Of a DNA stretch of 64,000 bases, positions 1-8,789 are shown piece after piece. A program made the position numbers and the translations under genes. Source of the DNA: Parazoarcus communis (GTDB taxonomy: Bacteria > Pseudomonadota > Gammaproteobacteria > Burkholderiales > Rhodocyclaceae); the NCBI RefSeq assembly GCF_003111645.1, contig NZ_CP022187.1:1984001-2048000 (forward strand), given 5' to 3'. Below the pieces are notes generated by a model. That model searched no databases. It had not been told where the DNA came from and worked only from the letters and a program-made list of their open reading frames with translations. How positions within the stretch are numbered: the first letter of the stretch is position 1; each line of letters opens with the position of its first letter.

Positions 1-119
1 CACTGATCGGCTTTGCCGTGCTGCATGCTGCCGCAGCGATTATCATGAGCCGTATTGAAGGCATCAATCTCGTTGGCGCCATGATCACGGGCGTGAAGAC
101 CCGCAGCGGAAAACCCTAA
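1..119 (+). CDS. Cytochrome b561-family protein, C-terminal end only
   Basis: The reading frame is open from the window edge and stops with TAA at 117-119. The visible 38 residues contain one hydrophobic helix with a histidine (LIGFAVLHAAAAIIM), followed by a basic tail ending in MITGVKTRSGKP. This helix-plus-tail is typical of the last transmembrane segment of di-heme cytochrome b561 / Ni-Fe hydrogenase b-type cytochromes, where the helix histidine ligates heme and the tail is cytoplasmic. A two-component system starts 33 bases downstream on the same strand and may regulate it. Family assignment rests on this short tail only. Confidence 0.6.
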   Translation, partial: LIGFAVLHAAAAIIMSRIEGINLVGAMITGVKTRSGKP

Positions 120-152
120 ACGACTTGAGACTCCCGCCGGATAGCCTGATAC

Positions 153-806
153 ATGCGCCTGCTGCTACTGGAAGACGACATCACACTGGGTGAAGGCCTA
201 AAGGACTTTCTGCGCAGCGAAGGGCATGTGGTCGAATGGTTCATGTCAATTTCGGAAACAAGGGGCTTGGCACAGGAGGCCTTTGATCTGCTGCTGGTCG
301 ACTGGAACCTGCCCGACGGCTCGGGCACCGACTGGATCGCCAGCTTGCGCAGACACGGCAACACAACGCCTGCTGTGGTCCTGACTGCCCGCGACCGTCT
401 CAGTGACCGTATTCAAGGGCTCGACAGCGGTGCAGATGACTACATGGTCAAACCGTTCGCACCGGAAGAGCTTGCTGCCCGGGTGCGTGCAATGGGGCGC
501 CGCCTGAGCGGCGTATCCAACCACCTGCGCAAGTTCGGCGACGTGGAAATCGACCTGACAGCACGCGCGGTCCGGGTTGACGGAAAGCCCGCACAGATCA
601 CTGCCCGGGAATGGGCCCTGATCGAGGCGCTCGTGCTCCGCTGTGGACGAATCGTCTCGAAGAACGACCTCGAAGCGCTGGTCAGTGGTTTTGACGGAGA
701 GGTCATGAGCAATGCCCTTGAAGTGCACGTGAGCCACCTGCGCCGCAAGCTCGGGAAGGATCTGATCGAAACCGTCCGCGGCATGGGTTATCGCATTCCC
801 GCATGA
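153..806 (+). CDS. OmpR-family response regulator (QseB/TctD-like)
   Basis: 217 residues: an N-terminal receiver domain (about 1-115) with the acidic pocket E7/D8/D9, presumed phospho-acceptor D50 in LLLVDWNLPD and the conserved lysine in MVKPF, then a C-terminal winged-helix DNA-binding domain (about 125-215) ending in the usual TVRGMGYR. It probably acts as a transcription factor phosphorylated by the kinase encoded immediately downstream. The two genes overlap by four bases (ATGA), indicating translational coupling. The target is unknown. The cytochrome b gene just upstream is the nearest candidate, since several QseBC-like systems neighbour such genes. Confidence 0.9.
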   Translation: MRLLLLEDDITLGEGLKDFLRSEGHVVEWFMSISETRGLAQEAFDLLLVDWNLPDGSGTDWIASLRRHGNTTPAVVLTARDRLSDRIQGLDSGADDYMVKPFAPEELAARVRAMGRRLSGVSNHLRKFGDVEIDLTARAVRVDGKPAQITAREWALIEALVLRCGRIVSKNDLEALVSGFDGEVMSNALEVHVSHLRRKLGKDLIETVRGMGYRIPA

Positions 807-2104
807 AAACCCCCACATCGATTCGAAGCAGACTCTCGACCAGCGTCGTACTGATCGCGCTGGTCTGGAGCGTAGCGGTCACTGCTGCAGTATGGACTGT
901 CGTCCGTCACGAAATCGACGAACTACAGGACAGCGCCCTGGATGAGTCAGCGCAGATCATATTTGGGTTACTTTCGCGCCACCTGCAGCGCACGCCCCTC
1001 AGCGATGAGCAGACAACAATGCCGGCTCCGACGCATGTCGAGCACCTGATCTGGCAGGTAGTGGACATGAACGGTCGAAGCGTGATGCGCTCTCATGACG
1101 CGCCTGAACGACCTCTGCTCGACACCCGAACACCCGGACTTTCCAATGCAGGCGACGCATGGCGGGTCGTCACCATGGAGATTCCTGGCGCTGAAAACCT
1201 CGTTCTGCATGTCGCGCAGGATGCAGGAGAGCGCAGGGAGATCGGTTTCGAAGCCGCCCAATACACAGCCCAGTTCGCCTTGGGCATTAGCTTGATATGC
1301 GTTTTGTGGTTGAGGTGGCGGCTCAAACGCGAACTTATCCCTGTGGCTGAGTTGTCGGATGCCGTGCGTACATTCGACCCGCTCGACCAGCGCGCGGCCT
1401 TGCCTGCGGTAACGCGTGTCGAGCTTGAGCCGATGCACCACGCCATTACCGCGCTCAGTGGCCGCCTGATTCAGCGCATCGCCAATGAGAAGGCATTTTC
1501 GGCTCACGCCGCGCATGCGCTGCGCACCCCTCTGGCCGGACTGGACGCACAACTGGCTGTCGCCTTGCGCGAGAGTCCGGCTGAACTTCGTCCACGCCTG
1601 TTGCGCACACGCGCCGCCGCAAATCGACTGCAGCGCGTTGTTACCGCCTTGCTCGCCCTGTTTCGCAGCGGCTCCGAGCCTGTCATGCAGTCATTTTGCA
1701 TGCACGACCTCGTGACCCACCTGACTTTCGATGGATTGACGACAACAACAGACGGCGTTGACTGCATTCGGGCAGATCCCGACCTGATCGCCGCTGCCTT
1801 GATGAACCTGCTCGACAACGCGACCCGCCACCATGCCGACAGCGCACGCATCACCGTCCGCGAGGAAAACGGCATCATCATGCGGGTGAGCGACAACGGC
1901 AGTGGCATCCCACCGGCGAAGCGAGCCATGCTGCAGCAGGCGATCAGCGCCCAGACCTACTCAGAACATACAGGGCTGGGCCTGATGCTGGCCGACCTTG
2001 TGGCACGGGCGCACGGCGGCACACTGACCCTGTGCGATGAAGCAGCAGGGTGCTCGATCGAACTCTCGCTGCCGTATGGCAGCGTTGACAGCGGACACAG
2101 CTAA
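803..2104 (+). CDS. Sensor histidine kinase (QseC/TctE-like)
   Basis: 433 residues with transmembrane helices at about 14-34 and 157-172 enclosing a periplasmic sensor region of about 120 residues. A HAMP-like linker follows, then a dimerisation domain with presumed phospho-acceptor H238 in the H-box AAHALRTPLAG. This has A where most kinases have E. The ATPase domain shows an N-box (LMNLLDNATRHH), G1 (SDNGSGIPP) and G2 (HTGLGLMLADLV). It is co-translated with the preceding regulator. The signal cannot be read from the sequence. The missing acidic residue next to the histidine is common in this subfamily and need not mean loss of activity. Confidence 0.88.
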   Translation: MKTPTSIRSRLSTSVVLIALVWSVAVTAAVWTVVRHEIDELQDSALDESAQIIFGLLSRHLQRTPLSDEQTTMPAPTHVEHLIWQVVDMNGRSVMRSHDAPERPLLDTRTPGLSNAGDAWRVVTMEIPGAENLVLHVAQDAGERREIGFEAAQYTAQFALGISLICVLWLRWRLKRELIPVAELSDAVRTFDPLDQRAALPAVTRVELEPMHHAITALSGRLIQRIANEKAFSAHAAHALRTPLAGLDAQLAVALRESPAELRPRLLRTRAAANRLQRVVTALLALFRSGSEPVMQSFCMHDLVTHLTFDGLTTTTDGVDCIRADPDLIAAALMNLLDNATRHHADSARITVREENGIIMRVSDNGSGIPPAKRAMLQQAISAQTYSEHTGLGLMLADLVARAHGGTLTLCDEAAGCSIELSLPYGSVDSGHS

Positions 2105-2123
2105 AGCAGGCAGCCGTCGAAAC

Positions 2124-3005
2124 TCAGGTCTCGGACTTTCGCGGTTCGGGATGGGTGAATGCGTGGGCTCCGGGCACCGCACGCTGAATGGCGAGCTCGA
2201 TTTCGTCGAGCGTGTCGTGTGTGCGCACAATATTCCAATCTCTGGGCACCAGCACATCCACGTACACGAAACTCGCGGCACCAGCCCGACGCGTGCGCAG
2301 GTCTGCGTACTCCACACCACGCTCCGCAAACCCGCGCAGCACACCCTCGATCGTTTCGATCATCTCGCCCGGCAGTGCGGCATCCATCAGACCATGCGCT
2401 GAACTGCGAATCAGCCCCCAGCCCTCACTCAGAATATGCAGCCCCACCAGAATGGCCACGATCGCATCGAGCCACAGCCATCCCGTGGTGCTCGCGAGGA
2501 TCAGCCCAACGACGACACCTGCCGAAGTCCACACGTCCGTCATCAGGTGCCTGGAACTGCCCTCGAGTGCAATCGAGCGCAGTCGCACGGCAGCACGACC
2601 CAGTGAAATGGCCACACCGAGGTTGAGCAGGCTGCTCAAGATCGAGAAAGCAAGGCCGACGCCGATCGACTCGAGCGGCATGGGGGAAAACAGGCGCTCC
2701 ACAGCTGACCAGATGATCGCACCCGCGGCACCGAAGATCAGCACACCCTCGAAACCAGCCGAAAAGTACTCGGCCTTGCCGTGCCCCAATGGATGGTCTT
2801 CGTCCGGTGGGCATTTTGCGATCGTAATCATCCACAGCGCAAAACTCGCACCAGCGAGGTTGACGAAGGACTCCATGGCGTCCGACAGCAGACCGATTGA
2901 TCCCGTTGTCCACCAGGCGAGGGTCTTGAGCAGAATGGTGACCACCGCGGCCGCGGTGGCCAACCAGAAATAATGACGCGCTTCCATGTTCTTGAACGGG
3001 GACAT
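2124..3005 (-). CDS. Cation diffusion facilitator family transporter
   Basis: About 293 residues: roughly six transmembrane helices followed by a cytoplasmic domain of about 80 residues. Family hallmarks visible are SDAMESFVN in helix 2, DHPLGHGKAEY between helices 2 and 3, and HLMTDVWTSAGV in helix 5, the metal-site helices of CDF antiporters (Zn2+/Fe2+/Mn2+ efflux in exchange for protons). The longest frame begins with TTG at 3035. I chose ATG 3005 (ATG 2987 is also possible) because the upstream residues do not look like family sequence. It is convergent with the kinase gene. Metal specificity cannot be decided here. Confidence 0.88.
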   Translation of the reverse strand: MSPFKNMEARHYFWLATAAAVVTILLKTLAWWTTGSIGLLSDAMESFVNLAGASFALWMITIAKCPPDEDHPLGHGKAEYFSAGFEGVLIFGAAGAIIWSAVERLFSPMPLESIGVGLAFSILSSLLNLGVAISLGRAAVRLRSIALEGSSRHLMTDVWTSAGVVVGLILASTTGWLWLDAIVAILVGLHILSEGWGLIRSSAHGLMDAALPGEMIETIEGVLRGFAERGVEYADLRTRRAGAASFVYVDVLVPRDWNIVRTHDTLDEIELAIQRAVPGAHAFTHPEPRKSET

Positions 3006-3215
3006 CGACGAATTCCGGACTGTCAAAAGCGACAAGGGCTGTGTAGCACGCTAAGCGTGAATTGGAGATGAACAATCCGCTGACACCTGCCTGCGCGCAA
3101 CAGCGCATGATCAAGCACGCATCCGCTACGTTCAGATACACCCAAGTTTATCGGAGACCGGGCAGAAGGTGCCCGATAGGCTAGAATCTGGCATTCTCTC
3201 AAGTCAGCTTTTCAA

Positions 3216-4019
3216 GTGGACCACACTGACCGCATGCCTCTGATCACACCCGAGAAGCGCCGCCGCGGCATTTACATCCTGCCCAACCTGTTTACCACTG
3301 CGGCGCTGTTTGCCGGATTTTTCGCCATCGTGCAGGCGATGAACCAGCGCTTCGAGGTTGCCGCCGTTGCAATCTTCATTGCCATGGTGCTCGATGGACT
3401 CGACGGCCGCATTGCTCGCCTCACCCATACGCAGAGCGAGTTCGGCGCCGAATACGATTCGCTGTCAGACATGGTCTCCTTTGGCGCGGCCCCTGCCCTC
3501 GTGGTGTACGAGTGGGCTCTCAAGGACATGGGCAAGCTTGGCTGGATCGCAGCCTTCATCTACTGCGCCGGTGCCGCGCTGCGTCTGGCGCGTTTCAACA
3601 CCAACATTGAAGTGGTCGACAAGCGCTACTTCCAGGGTCTGCCCAGCCCGGCTGCGGCAGCGCTGGTTGCGGGACTGGTCTGGGTGGTCATCGACAACGG
3701 TATTGCGGGCAGCGATGTGCGCTGGTACGCCTGCATCCTGACGATGTTTGCCGGCATCTCCATGGTCAGCAATGTGCTGTTCTGGAGCGGCAAGAGCATC
3801 AACCTGCGCAAGAGCGTGCCCTTCATCGTACTCATCGCGCTGGTGCTCGCGTTCGCGCTGGTCTCAAGCTATCCGCCGGGCGTTCTCTTCGGCCTCTTTG
3901 TCATCTATGCGCTGTCGGGCTACGTCATGTACGTGCTGCGCTGGCGCAAGCGCCGGCAGCGTCCGGACGCCAGACCCGTCGCCGAGGAGCCCCGGGCAGC
4001 CGATACGCCGCCGGAATGA
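3216..4019 (+). CDS. pssA: CDP-diacylglycerol--serine O-phosphatidyltransferase
   Basis: 267 residues with the CDP-alcohol phosphotransferase signature DGLDGRIAR-x8-GAEYDSLSD (residues about 67-93). Its aspartates coordinate the metal in the transfer of phosphatidyl from CDP-diacylglycerol to serine, the committed step to phosphatidylethanolamine. About eight hydrophobic helices make it an integral inner-membrane enzyme. The start could be GTG 3216 or ATG 3234, and neither has a strong ribosome binding site. The C-terminal tail is basic then acidic and cytoplasmic. In many betaproteobacteria pssA is close to leuA. Here leuA is about 11 kb downstream on the same strand. Confidence 0.93.
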   Translation: MDHTDRMPLITPEKRRRGIYILPNLFTTAALFAGFFAIVQAMNQRFEVAAVAIFIAMVLDGLDGRIARLTHTQSEFGAEYDSLSDMVSFGAAPALVVYEWALKDMGKLGWIAAFIYCAGAALRLARFNTNIEVVDKRYFQGLPSPAAAALVAGLVWVVIDNGIAGSDVRWYACILTMFAGISMVSNVLFWSGKSINLRKSVPFIVLIALVLAFALVSSYPPGVLFGLFVIYALSGYVMYVLRWRKRRQRPDARPVAEEPRAADTPPE

Positions 4020-4130
4020 CGCGGTTCTAACTGCGCTGTTCAGGCGCTTTCACAAACTTTTCACACTTCCTTGAGCTTCCGGCGACACCACCGAGATCAT
4101 GATCCGTGGTCCATGTCTCCGGAGCTCCGA

Positions 4131-6026
4131 ATGCAGCCCGCGCGGTCCCGTCTTCCCAGCAACGCCCAGTTCAACCGCTTCCTGCTGCTGTCATGGCTGA
4201 TCTGTCTGGCGCAGGTGCTGCTGTTCCAGACCGCGCGTGAGTTCTCCGAACCCGCCGTGGCCGGCTGGAGTCTGGCGACGACGCTGAGCTACGCCGCGTT
4301 CTACCTCCTGCCCACCGCGCTGCTTGGCCATCTCGGCCTGCGGGTGCTGAGATCGATACCTGGCCTGAAGTCCGCTGCGGCATTGATGGCCGTGCTGGCC
4401 GTGGGCCTGGCCGGCCTCACCCAGACCCTGCTGTTTGCCGACCGCATGATCTATGGCATGTACGGCTTCCATATCAATGGCTTTGTGATTGACCTTGTGT
4501 CCACGCCGGGTGGGATTGCATCGCTCGGCGCCAGTCGCAGCACGGAACTGACGGCGACCGCCATCGTTGTCGCGCTCATCCTCGCCCAGGCAGGCGCCTA
4601 TCTGCTTGCGCTGCGTGCGCACACAGGCGCCACCCCGGCGCGCAGCGGACGCTGGCGCTGGGTTCTCGCCGCCTTCCTCGCGCTCACGCTCGGCGAGCGG
4701 ATTGCCTATGGATTCAGTGCCGTGCTGCACTACGAACCGGTGCTCTTCGCCAGCGAACGCTACCCGCTCTACCAGCCCATGACCTTCGACAAGTTCGCCC
4801 GCAAGATGGGGATCGAGGCGGAAGCGGCCGAGAGCAATGGCGTGCGCATCCGGAGCGGCTCGCTGAGTTACCCGCGCAAACCGCTCGAAACCGTTGCGCC
4901 CGCCGCACCGCTCAATATCGTGTGGCTGGTTGCGGAGTCGCTGCGCTTCGACATGCTCGACCCGAAGATCATGCCCAGGACGTGGCAGTTCTCGAACGAG
5001 GCACTGCGTCTGGAGAAGCATTTCAGCGGCGGAAACATGACACAGATGGGTGTGTTCTCGATGTTCTACGGGCTGTACGGAAACAACTGGTTCCCCATGC
5101 TTGCCGCCCGCCGCGCGCCGGTGCTGATGGACGTGATGCAGCAACAGAACTATCAGTTCAGCCTTCACACCAGCCAGCGCTTCACCTATCCCGCCTTCGA
5201 CAAGACCGTCTTCGCCAACATGCGCGCGGAAGACCTCCACCCCATCGAGAACGGCGCACCGGCCTGGCAGCGCGACGTCCAGAACATCGACAACATGCTC
5301 GGATTCATTGATGGTCGGGACAAGGCCCGGCCCTTCATGACCTACATGTTCTTCGAGTCGACGCATGCCAACTACGACTTCCCGGAACGGGCCGTGATCG
5401 CAAGTCCGTATCTCGAGGACTTCAACTACATCACCACCAACCTGTCGGAGCAGATCGGCGCGATCAAGAACCGCTACATCAACGCTGCGCATCACGTGGA
5501 CGCCCAGATCGGTCGCGTGATCGAGCACCTGAAGGCGCAGGGCCTGCTCGAGCATACCGTGGTGATCGTGCTCGGCGACCACGGTGAAGAGTTCATGGAG
5601 CGCAAGCGCTGGGGCCACAGTGCGGAGTTCAACCGCTTCCAGACCGGCACCCCCGGCGTCATATACGTACCGGGCGCCGCGCCGCGCGTCATGACGGGCA
5701 TCAGCAGCCACCTCGACATTCCGGCCACCCTGCTGCCCCTGCTCGGCGTGAGCAACCCGCCCGAGGACTACTCCAACGGCCACAACCTGCTCGCGAGCGA
5801 CTTCCACCGCGATTACGCCGTCGCCGCCGACTGGAACCGGATCGCCTACATCGGTGACGACTACAAGGTCACCTTCCCGATCAATGCGGTGGGCGCTGCG
5901 CGCAATGAGATCACCGACGGTGACGACAACCCGCTCGCCGACGGCGATGCCGCACGAATGGCGATCCGCAAGCCGATGGTCGAAATCATGGATACACTCA
6001 CACGTTTCACGCGTGCGCCCGGCTGA
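4131..6026 (+). CDS. PbgA/YejM-like inner-membrane protein with sulfatase-fold domain
   Basis: 631 residues from ATG 4131, which has a GGAG six bases upstream. In-frame alternatives are ATG 4113 and TTG 4071. The N-terminal third has about five transmembrane helices like the DUF3413 part of YejM/PbgA. The rest is a periplasmic alkaline-phosphatase/sulfatase fold (IVWLVAESLRFDML, GNMTQMGVFSMFYGLYGNNWF, VVIVLGDHGEEF, WGHSAEFN). In enterobacteria YejM senses lipopolysaccharide and restrains LpxC proteolysis, while related proteins are lipid-headgroup transferases. Which role applies is open: the usual metal-site DHGEE is kept and a threonine sits at the nucleophile position (NMTQ). It directly precedes colRS, so an envelope role is likely. 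Confidence 0.82.
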   Translation: MQPARSRLPSNAQFNRFLLLSWLICLAQVLLFQTAREFSEPAVAGWSLATTLSYAAFYLLPTALLGHLGLRVLRSIPGLKSAAALMAVLAVGLAGLTQTLLFADRMIYGMYGFHINGFVIDLVSTPGGIASLGASRSTELTATAIVVALILAQAGAYLLALRAHTGATPARSGRWRWVLAAFLALTLGERIAYGFSAVLHYEPVLFASERYPLYQPMTFDKFARKMGIEAEAAESNGVRIRSGSLSYPRKPLETVAPAAPLNIVWLVAESLRFDMLDPKIMPRTWQFSNEALRLEKHFSGGNMTQMGVFSMFYGLYGNNWFPMLAARRAPVLMDVMQQQNYQFSLHTSQRFTYPAFDKTVFANMRAEDLHPIENGAPAWQRDVQNIDNMLGFIDGRDKARPFMTYMFFESTHANYDFPERAVIASPYLEDFNYITTNLSEQIGAIKNRYINAAHHVDAQIGRVIEHLKAQGLLEHTVVIVLGDHGEEFMERKRWGHSAEFNRFQTGTPGVIYVPGAAPRVMTGISSHLDIPATLLPLLGVSNPPEDYSNGHNLLASDFHRDYAVAADWNRIAYIGDDYKVTFPINAVGAARNEITDGDDNPLADGDAARMAIRKPMVEIMDTLTRFTRAPG

Positions 6027-6048
6027 GGCGCATCATTGAGGCATGACC

Positions 6049-6732
6049 ATGCGGCTGCTACTGATCGAGGACAATCGTGACATCCTCGCCAACCTTGCGG
6101 ACTACCTCACGCTCAAGGGCTACGAGGTGGACTGCGCCCAGGACGGACTGACCGGACTGCATCTTGCCGCCGTCAATCACTACGAGCTCATCGTGCTCGA
6201 CGTGATGCTGCCCGGAATGGATGGTTTCACCCTGTGCCAGCGTCTGCGCGAGAGCGAGCGCAGCGACACGCCGGTCATCATGCTCACGGCACGGGATGCG
6301 CTCGACGACCGCCTGACCGGCTTTCGCGCCGGTGCCGACGACTACCTGACCAAGCCCTTCGCGCTGTCAGAGCTGGCCGCCCGCATCGAGGCAGTCCTCA
6401 AGCGCAGCCGCGGCGGCGGCAGACGGCTGCTGAAGGTCGCCGACCTCAGCTACGACCTCGACACCCTCGAAGTCACCCGTGGCGGCCAGCTGCTCCACCT
6501 GGGGCCGATCGGCCTCAAGCTGCTCGCAGTGCTGATGCAGAAGAGCCCCGCGGTCGTACGCCGCGAAGTGCTCGAAACCGCGCTCTGGGGCGATGAGCCC
6601 CCCGACAGCGACAGCCTGCGCAGCCACATTCATGCCCTGCGCCAGCAACTCGACAAACCCTTCCCCTCTCCCCTGCTGCAGACTGTTCATGGGGTGGGCT
6701 TCCGTCTCGCTGCACTCGCAGGCGATGGCTGA
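6049..6732 (+). CDS. colR: Response regulator ColR
   Basis: 227 residues, OmpR family: receiver domain with acidic pocket E7/D8, phospho-acceptor D51 (IVLDVMLPGMDG), and K in LTKPFALSELAARIEAVLKR, then a winged helix. The pattern ILANLADYLTLKGYEVDCA at the start and LLAVLMQKSP...DSDSLRSH near the end closely matches remembered ColR proteins of Pseudomonas. ATG 6049 is preferred over 6043 because TGAGG lies seven bases before it. The neighbours (colS, methyltransferase, InaA-type kinase) repeat the Pseudomonas colR-colS-orf222-wapQ order, which supports the name. ColRS protects the outer membrane under metal and other envelope stress. Confidence 0.88.
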   Translation: MRLLLIEDNRDILANLADYLTLKGYEVDCAQDGLTGLHLAAVNHYELIVLDVMLPGMDGFTLCQRLRESERSDTPVIMLTARDALDDRLTGFRAGADDYLTKPFALSELAARIEAVLKRSRGGGRRLLKVADLSYDLDTLEVTRGGQLLHLGPIGLKLLAVLMQKSPAVVRREVLETALWGDEPPDSDSLRSHIHALRQQLDKPFPSPLLQTVHGVGFRLAALAGDG

Positions 6733-7987
6733 GAGAAGCCTTTCCGGGCGTATCGTCACGGCGTTTACGCTGATGACGACGGTCGTCGCCGGCCTGTTCG
6801 CGCTGGCCATCGTGATCTTCATCAACCAGGCTGAGGTACAGCTTGTGGCAGAAGGCCTGAACCGCCAGCTCGATGTCATCACCTCCACCGTCAGCGAAGG
6901 TGAGAAGCCCTATCTGGGGCCGGAGCTGACGCTGTACCGCGCGCCCTCGGCAGACGACGCGACCCTGCCCGACTGGCTGCGCAACCTGACGCCCGGCTTC
7001 AGCGAGATCGAACACGACGACGTAGACTGGCATGTGCTGACCCGCGACGAGGCCGGGAAGCGGTTCATCCTGGTGCTCGACCAGGTTGAGTTCGAAGAGC
7101 GTGAAAACCGCCTTTACATCGCGGCCGTCTCGGGCTTCGCGCTGAGCCTGCTGGCCGCATTCATCATCGGCACGCTGACCGCAGGCAAGGTCATCGCCCC
7201 GGTCATCCGCCTGTCTGGCCAGGTGCGACATCGCGACCAGTTGCTGTCGCTGGCGCCACCACTTGCAACCGACTATCCGGCGGACGAGGTGGGACAACTG
7301 GCGGCGGCCTTCGACGACACCCTGAACCAGCTGCGCGAAGCGCTCGACCGTGAGCGCCTGTTCACCAGCGATGTCAGCCACGAACTGCGCACACCGCTGA
7401 TGGTAATCGCCAGTTCCTGCGAACTGCTGCTCGAAACCCTGCCCCACGACGCACGCGAACGGACGCAGATCGAACGCATCCAGCATGCCAGCGAGGAGAT
7501 GCGCGAGCTCGTCGAAACCTTCATGTGGCTCGCCCGCGGCGAGCAGGCCAAACGTCAGCCGGCGTCGATGAACACGCTGCAACACATCGCCGAAGAGCAG
7601 TTCCGACGCTGGAGCCCGGACGCCGAGCAGCGCAGGCTTGGTCTGCGGCTGACGGTCGAGGCACCGGACGACACGCTCTACCCAACACCGATGCTGCGCG
7701 CCGTGATCGCCAACCTGCTGCGCAACGCCCTGCATTACACCGACAAGGGCGACGTGCAGCTGGTGCTGCAAGGCAGGCGCTTCAAGGTCATCGACAGCGG
7801 CGCCGGCATCCCGATTGCGGAACGGCTGAGCGTCTTCCGCCCCTTCGTCCGCGGCGGAAGCAGTCGCGGAGACGGTATCGGCATCGGGCTCTCCCTGGTT
7901 CAGCGCATCTGCGCACAGCAGGGGTGGAAGATCGAGCTCTCGGATGCCGCCGGTGGCGGTTGCGTGTTCGAAGTCGACCTGGGGTGA
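6725..7987 (+). CDS. colS: Sensor histidine kinase ColS
   Basis: 420 residues from ATG 6725, overlapping colR by eight bases. Two transmembrane helices (about 13-35 and 133-153) enclose a periplasmic region of about 97 residues. It contains glutamate clusters GFSEIEH (94-97) and VEFEERE (121-127), the latter holding ExxE spacings (E122/E125, E124/E127) like the metal-sensing motif reported for Pseudomonas ColS (Fe3+/Zn2+). The H-box is VSHELRTPL with H219, the N-box VIANLLRNALHY, and the G-boxes DSGAGIP and GIGIGLSLVQ. Metal sensing is inferred from family knowledge. Confidence 0.86.
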   Translation: MAERSLSGRIVTAFTLMTTVVAGLFALAIVIFINQAEVQLVAEGLNRQLDVITSTVSEGEKPYLGPELTLYRAPSADDATLPDWLRNLTPGFSEIEHDDVDWHVLTRDEAGKRFILVLDQVEFEERENRLYIAAVSGFALSLLAAFIIGTLTAGKVIAPVIRLSGQVRHRDQLLSLAPPLATDYPADEVGQLAAAFDDTLNQLREALDRERLFTSDVSHELRTPLMVIASSCELLLETLPHDARERTQIERIQHASEEMRELVETFMWLARGEQAKRQPASMNTLQHIAEEQFRRWSPDAEQRRLGLRLTVEAPDDTLYPTPMLRAVIANLLRNALHYTDKGDVQLVLQGRRFKVIDSGAGIPIAERLSVFRPFVRGGSSRGDGIGIGLSLVQRICAQQGWKIELSDAAGGGCVFEVDLG

Positions 7988-8093
7988 AACCGGCCGGTTG
8001 AACGTCACTTCACGATAATTTGACACCTGTACGACGGCGGGGTCACAGCAGCCTCGCCAGACTGCGCACTTTGAATCACTGCGGAGTCAGCTC

Positions 8094-8789
8094 GTGCACA
8101 CGTCCAGCCAATCGCCTACCCGTCTGCCCTTCTCGGAGAAATACGACCTCCGCCACGCAAGGGCCTACTTCGAGAAGCATCAGGATGGCCTCGCACGCCG
8201 TCTCTCAAACTATCGCGACATCCAGATTGCCCGCCAGGCCCTGCACCTGGCCGGAGACCCGACCCTGGTGCTGGATCTGCCCTGCGGTGCAGGACGGTTC
8301 TGGCCACTGCTCGCGGAGCAGCCCAACCGGGTGATCCTCGCTGCGGACAACTCGGCGGACATGCTCTCCATCGCCACCCAGTCCCAGTCGCCAGAAATCG
8401 TTCGGCGGGTGAAGACCTTCCAGACTTCGGCGTTTGACATCGACCTTCCCGATCGTGCCGTTGACAGCATTTTCTGCATGCGCCTGATGCACCACATCGG
8501 CGAACACGAACACCGACTGGAGATGCTGCGGGAGTTTCACCGCGTCACCCGCGACACGGTCATCCTGTCCATGTGGGTGGACGGCAACTACAAGGCATGG
8601 AAGCGTGCACGGCTTGAGCACAGGCGCGACCGCAGGGAAAACCGCGGTCCCCAGAACCGTTTCGTGATCCCGGCAAAGCAGATTGAGAGCGAGTTTCGCA
8701 GCAACGGTTTCGAGATTCTTGGCCACTACGACTTTCTGCCGATGTATGCTATGTGGCGGACCTATGTACTGCGCAGGATCGATAGATGA
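8094..8789 (+). CDS. Class I SAM-dependent methyltransferase (Orf222/WarA-like position)
   Basis: 231 residues from GTG 8094, with GGAG eight bases upstream. The Rossmann-type AdoMet motif I is VLDLPCGAGRFWPLL (about 64-78), motif II is ILAADNSADML, and post-motif residues are DSIFCMRLMHHIGE. No transmembrane segment or signal peptide, so it is cytoplasmic. It sits between colS and an InaA-type kinase and overlaps the latter by four bases. That is the position of a methyltransferase downstream of colRS in Pseudomonas. The substrate is unknown. A lipopolysaccharide precursor is a reasonable guess from context only. Confidence 0.85.
   Translation: MHTSSQSPTRLPFSEKYDLRHARAYFEKHQDGLARRLSNYRDIQIARQALHLAGDPTLVLDLPCGAGRFWPLLAEQPNRVILAADNSADMLSIATQSQSPEIVRRVKTFQTSAFDIDLPDRAVDSIFCMRLMHHIGEHEHRLEMLREFHRVTRDTVILSMWVDGNYKAWKRARLEHRRDRRENRGPQNRFVIPAKQIESEFRSNGFEILGHYDFLPMYAMWRTYVLRRIDR

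Noticed and set aside
4071-4130. TTG start at 4071 for the PbgA-like gene
   Set aside because: No ribosome binding site, and the extra residues (SFRRHHRDHDPW) are unlike the family; ATG 4131 has GGAG at good spacing.
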